This document shows positions 4,872 through 5,015 of a stretch of DNA of 5,015 nt, piece after piece. The position numbers and the translations under genes were made by a program. The notes under the pieces are model-generated. The model was given only the letters and a program-made list of their open reading frames with translations, was not told the origin of the DNA and ran no database searches. The number at the start of each line of letters is the position of its first letter. Within the stretch, counting starts at the first letter, position 1. Source of the DNA: Acidobacteriota bacterium (lineage in GTDB: Bacteria > Acidobacteriota > Terriglobia > UBA7540); assembly GCA_003165615.1 (NCBI GenBank), contig PLWR01000673.1, positions 1 through 5,015 of the forward strand, written 5' to 3'.

Positions 4872-5015
4872 GCAGGGCTCGTGGAGGGACCCCGCCCCGC
4901 GTGTGCAATGCGCGATTCTTCCTCGGCCGCCGCGGCGACCTCCTCTGCAGAAACACGACCCGGAATTCATTTAGCATCACCACCCCATGCGCTGTCATTC
5001 TGAGCCCGTTTTTTG

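Larger units (their letters stand above)
4577..5015. other. Region upstream of the kinase operon, no intact gene
   Basis: No complete gene is convincing here. Bases 4577-4750 are open in the kinase frame on the - strand, with GTG at 4748-4750 behind G-rich sequence; that extension contains VLVIDDFPQF, which resembles the first strand of a receiver domain, but its codon use is unlike the kinase. Bases 4805-4843 hold a promoter candidate and short repeats. Bases 4814-4871 hold a sigma-54 activator remnant on the + strand. The right end has a 10-base palindrome (CGCCGCGGCG, 4928-4937), CTGTCATTCTGAGC (4992-5005), and a run of six T (5009-5014). Confidence 0.6.

Noticed and set aside
4786..4998. 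70-codon frame on the - strand at the right edge
   Set aside because: Arg-rich low-information translation, no clear RBS, overlaps the promoter candidate and the sigma-54 activator remnant; no family recognised.

Overview
The window is a GC-rich bacterial segment with two gene groups facing each other. The left group is on the + strand: the C-terminal end of a sigma-54-dependent transcription activator, cut by the left window edge, overlapped by 4 bases with an archaemetzincin-type zinc metalloprotease. The right group is on the - strand, read right to left: a large soluble sensor histidine kinase (PAS-GAF-PAS-HisKA_3-HATPase), a NarL/FixJ-family response regulator 36 bases downstream, and, after a gap of about 350 bases, a small Hpt-fold protein. 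The two groups converge at about 997-1035, where I see no convincing terminator.

The gene set (sigma-54 activator, bacterial archaemetzincin, cytoplasmic multi-PAS/GAF kinase of the NarX type) suits a free-living environmental bacterium such as an Acidobacteriota, Verrucomicrobiota or deltaproteobacterial-grade organism. Acidobacteriota is my first guess, but nothing in the window fixes the phylum.

The kinase and regulator should form an ordinary one-step His-Asp pair: the kinase has its HisKA_3 histidine, N box and G boxes, and the regulator has its acidic pair, phospho-aspartate and C-terminal helix-turn-helix. The Hpt-like protein is the odd member. Its fold signature is clear, but arginine replaces the phospho-accepting histidine, so it cannot act as a classical phosphotransfer protein and may be a decoy or modulator. 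Its ribosome binding site lies in a perfect 7-bp hairpin.

The right 440 bases hold no intact gene. They contain a good sigma-70-type promoter candidate for the kinase operon, with overlapping short inverted and direct repeats, and a scrap of a second sigma-54 activator (an exact WPGNIRQL motif) that looks like a gene remnant. The kinase N-terminus begins with only the tail of a PAS/PAC motif. Together these suggest past rearrangement at this edge. I see no tRNA, rRNA, CRISPR array or insertion sequence.
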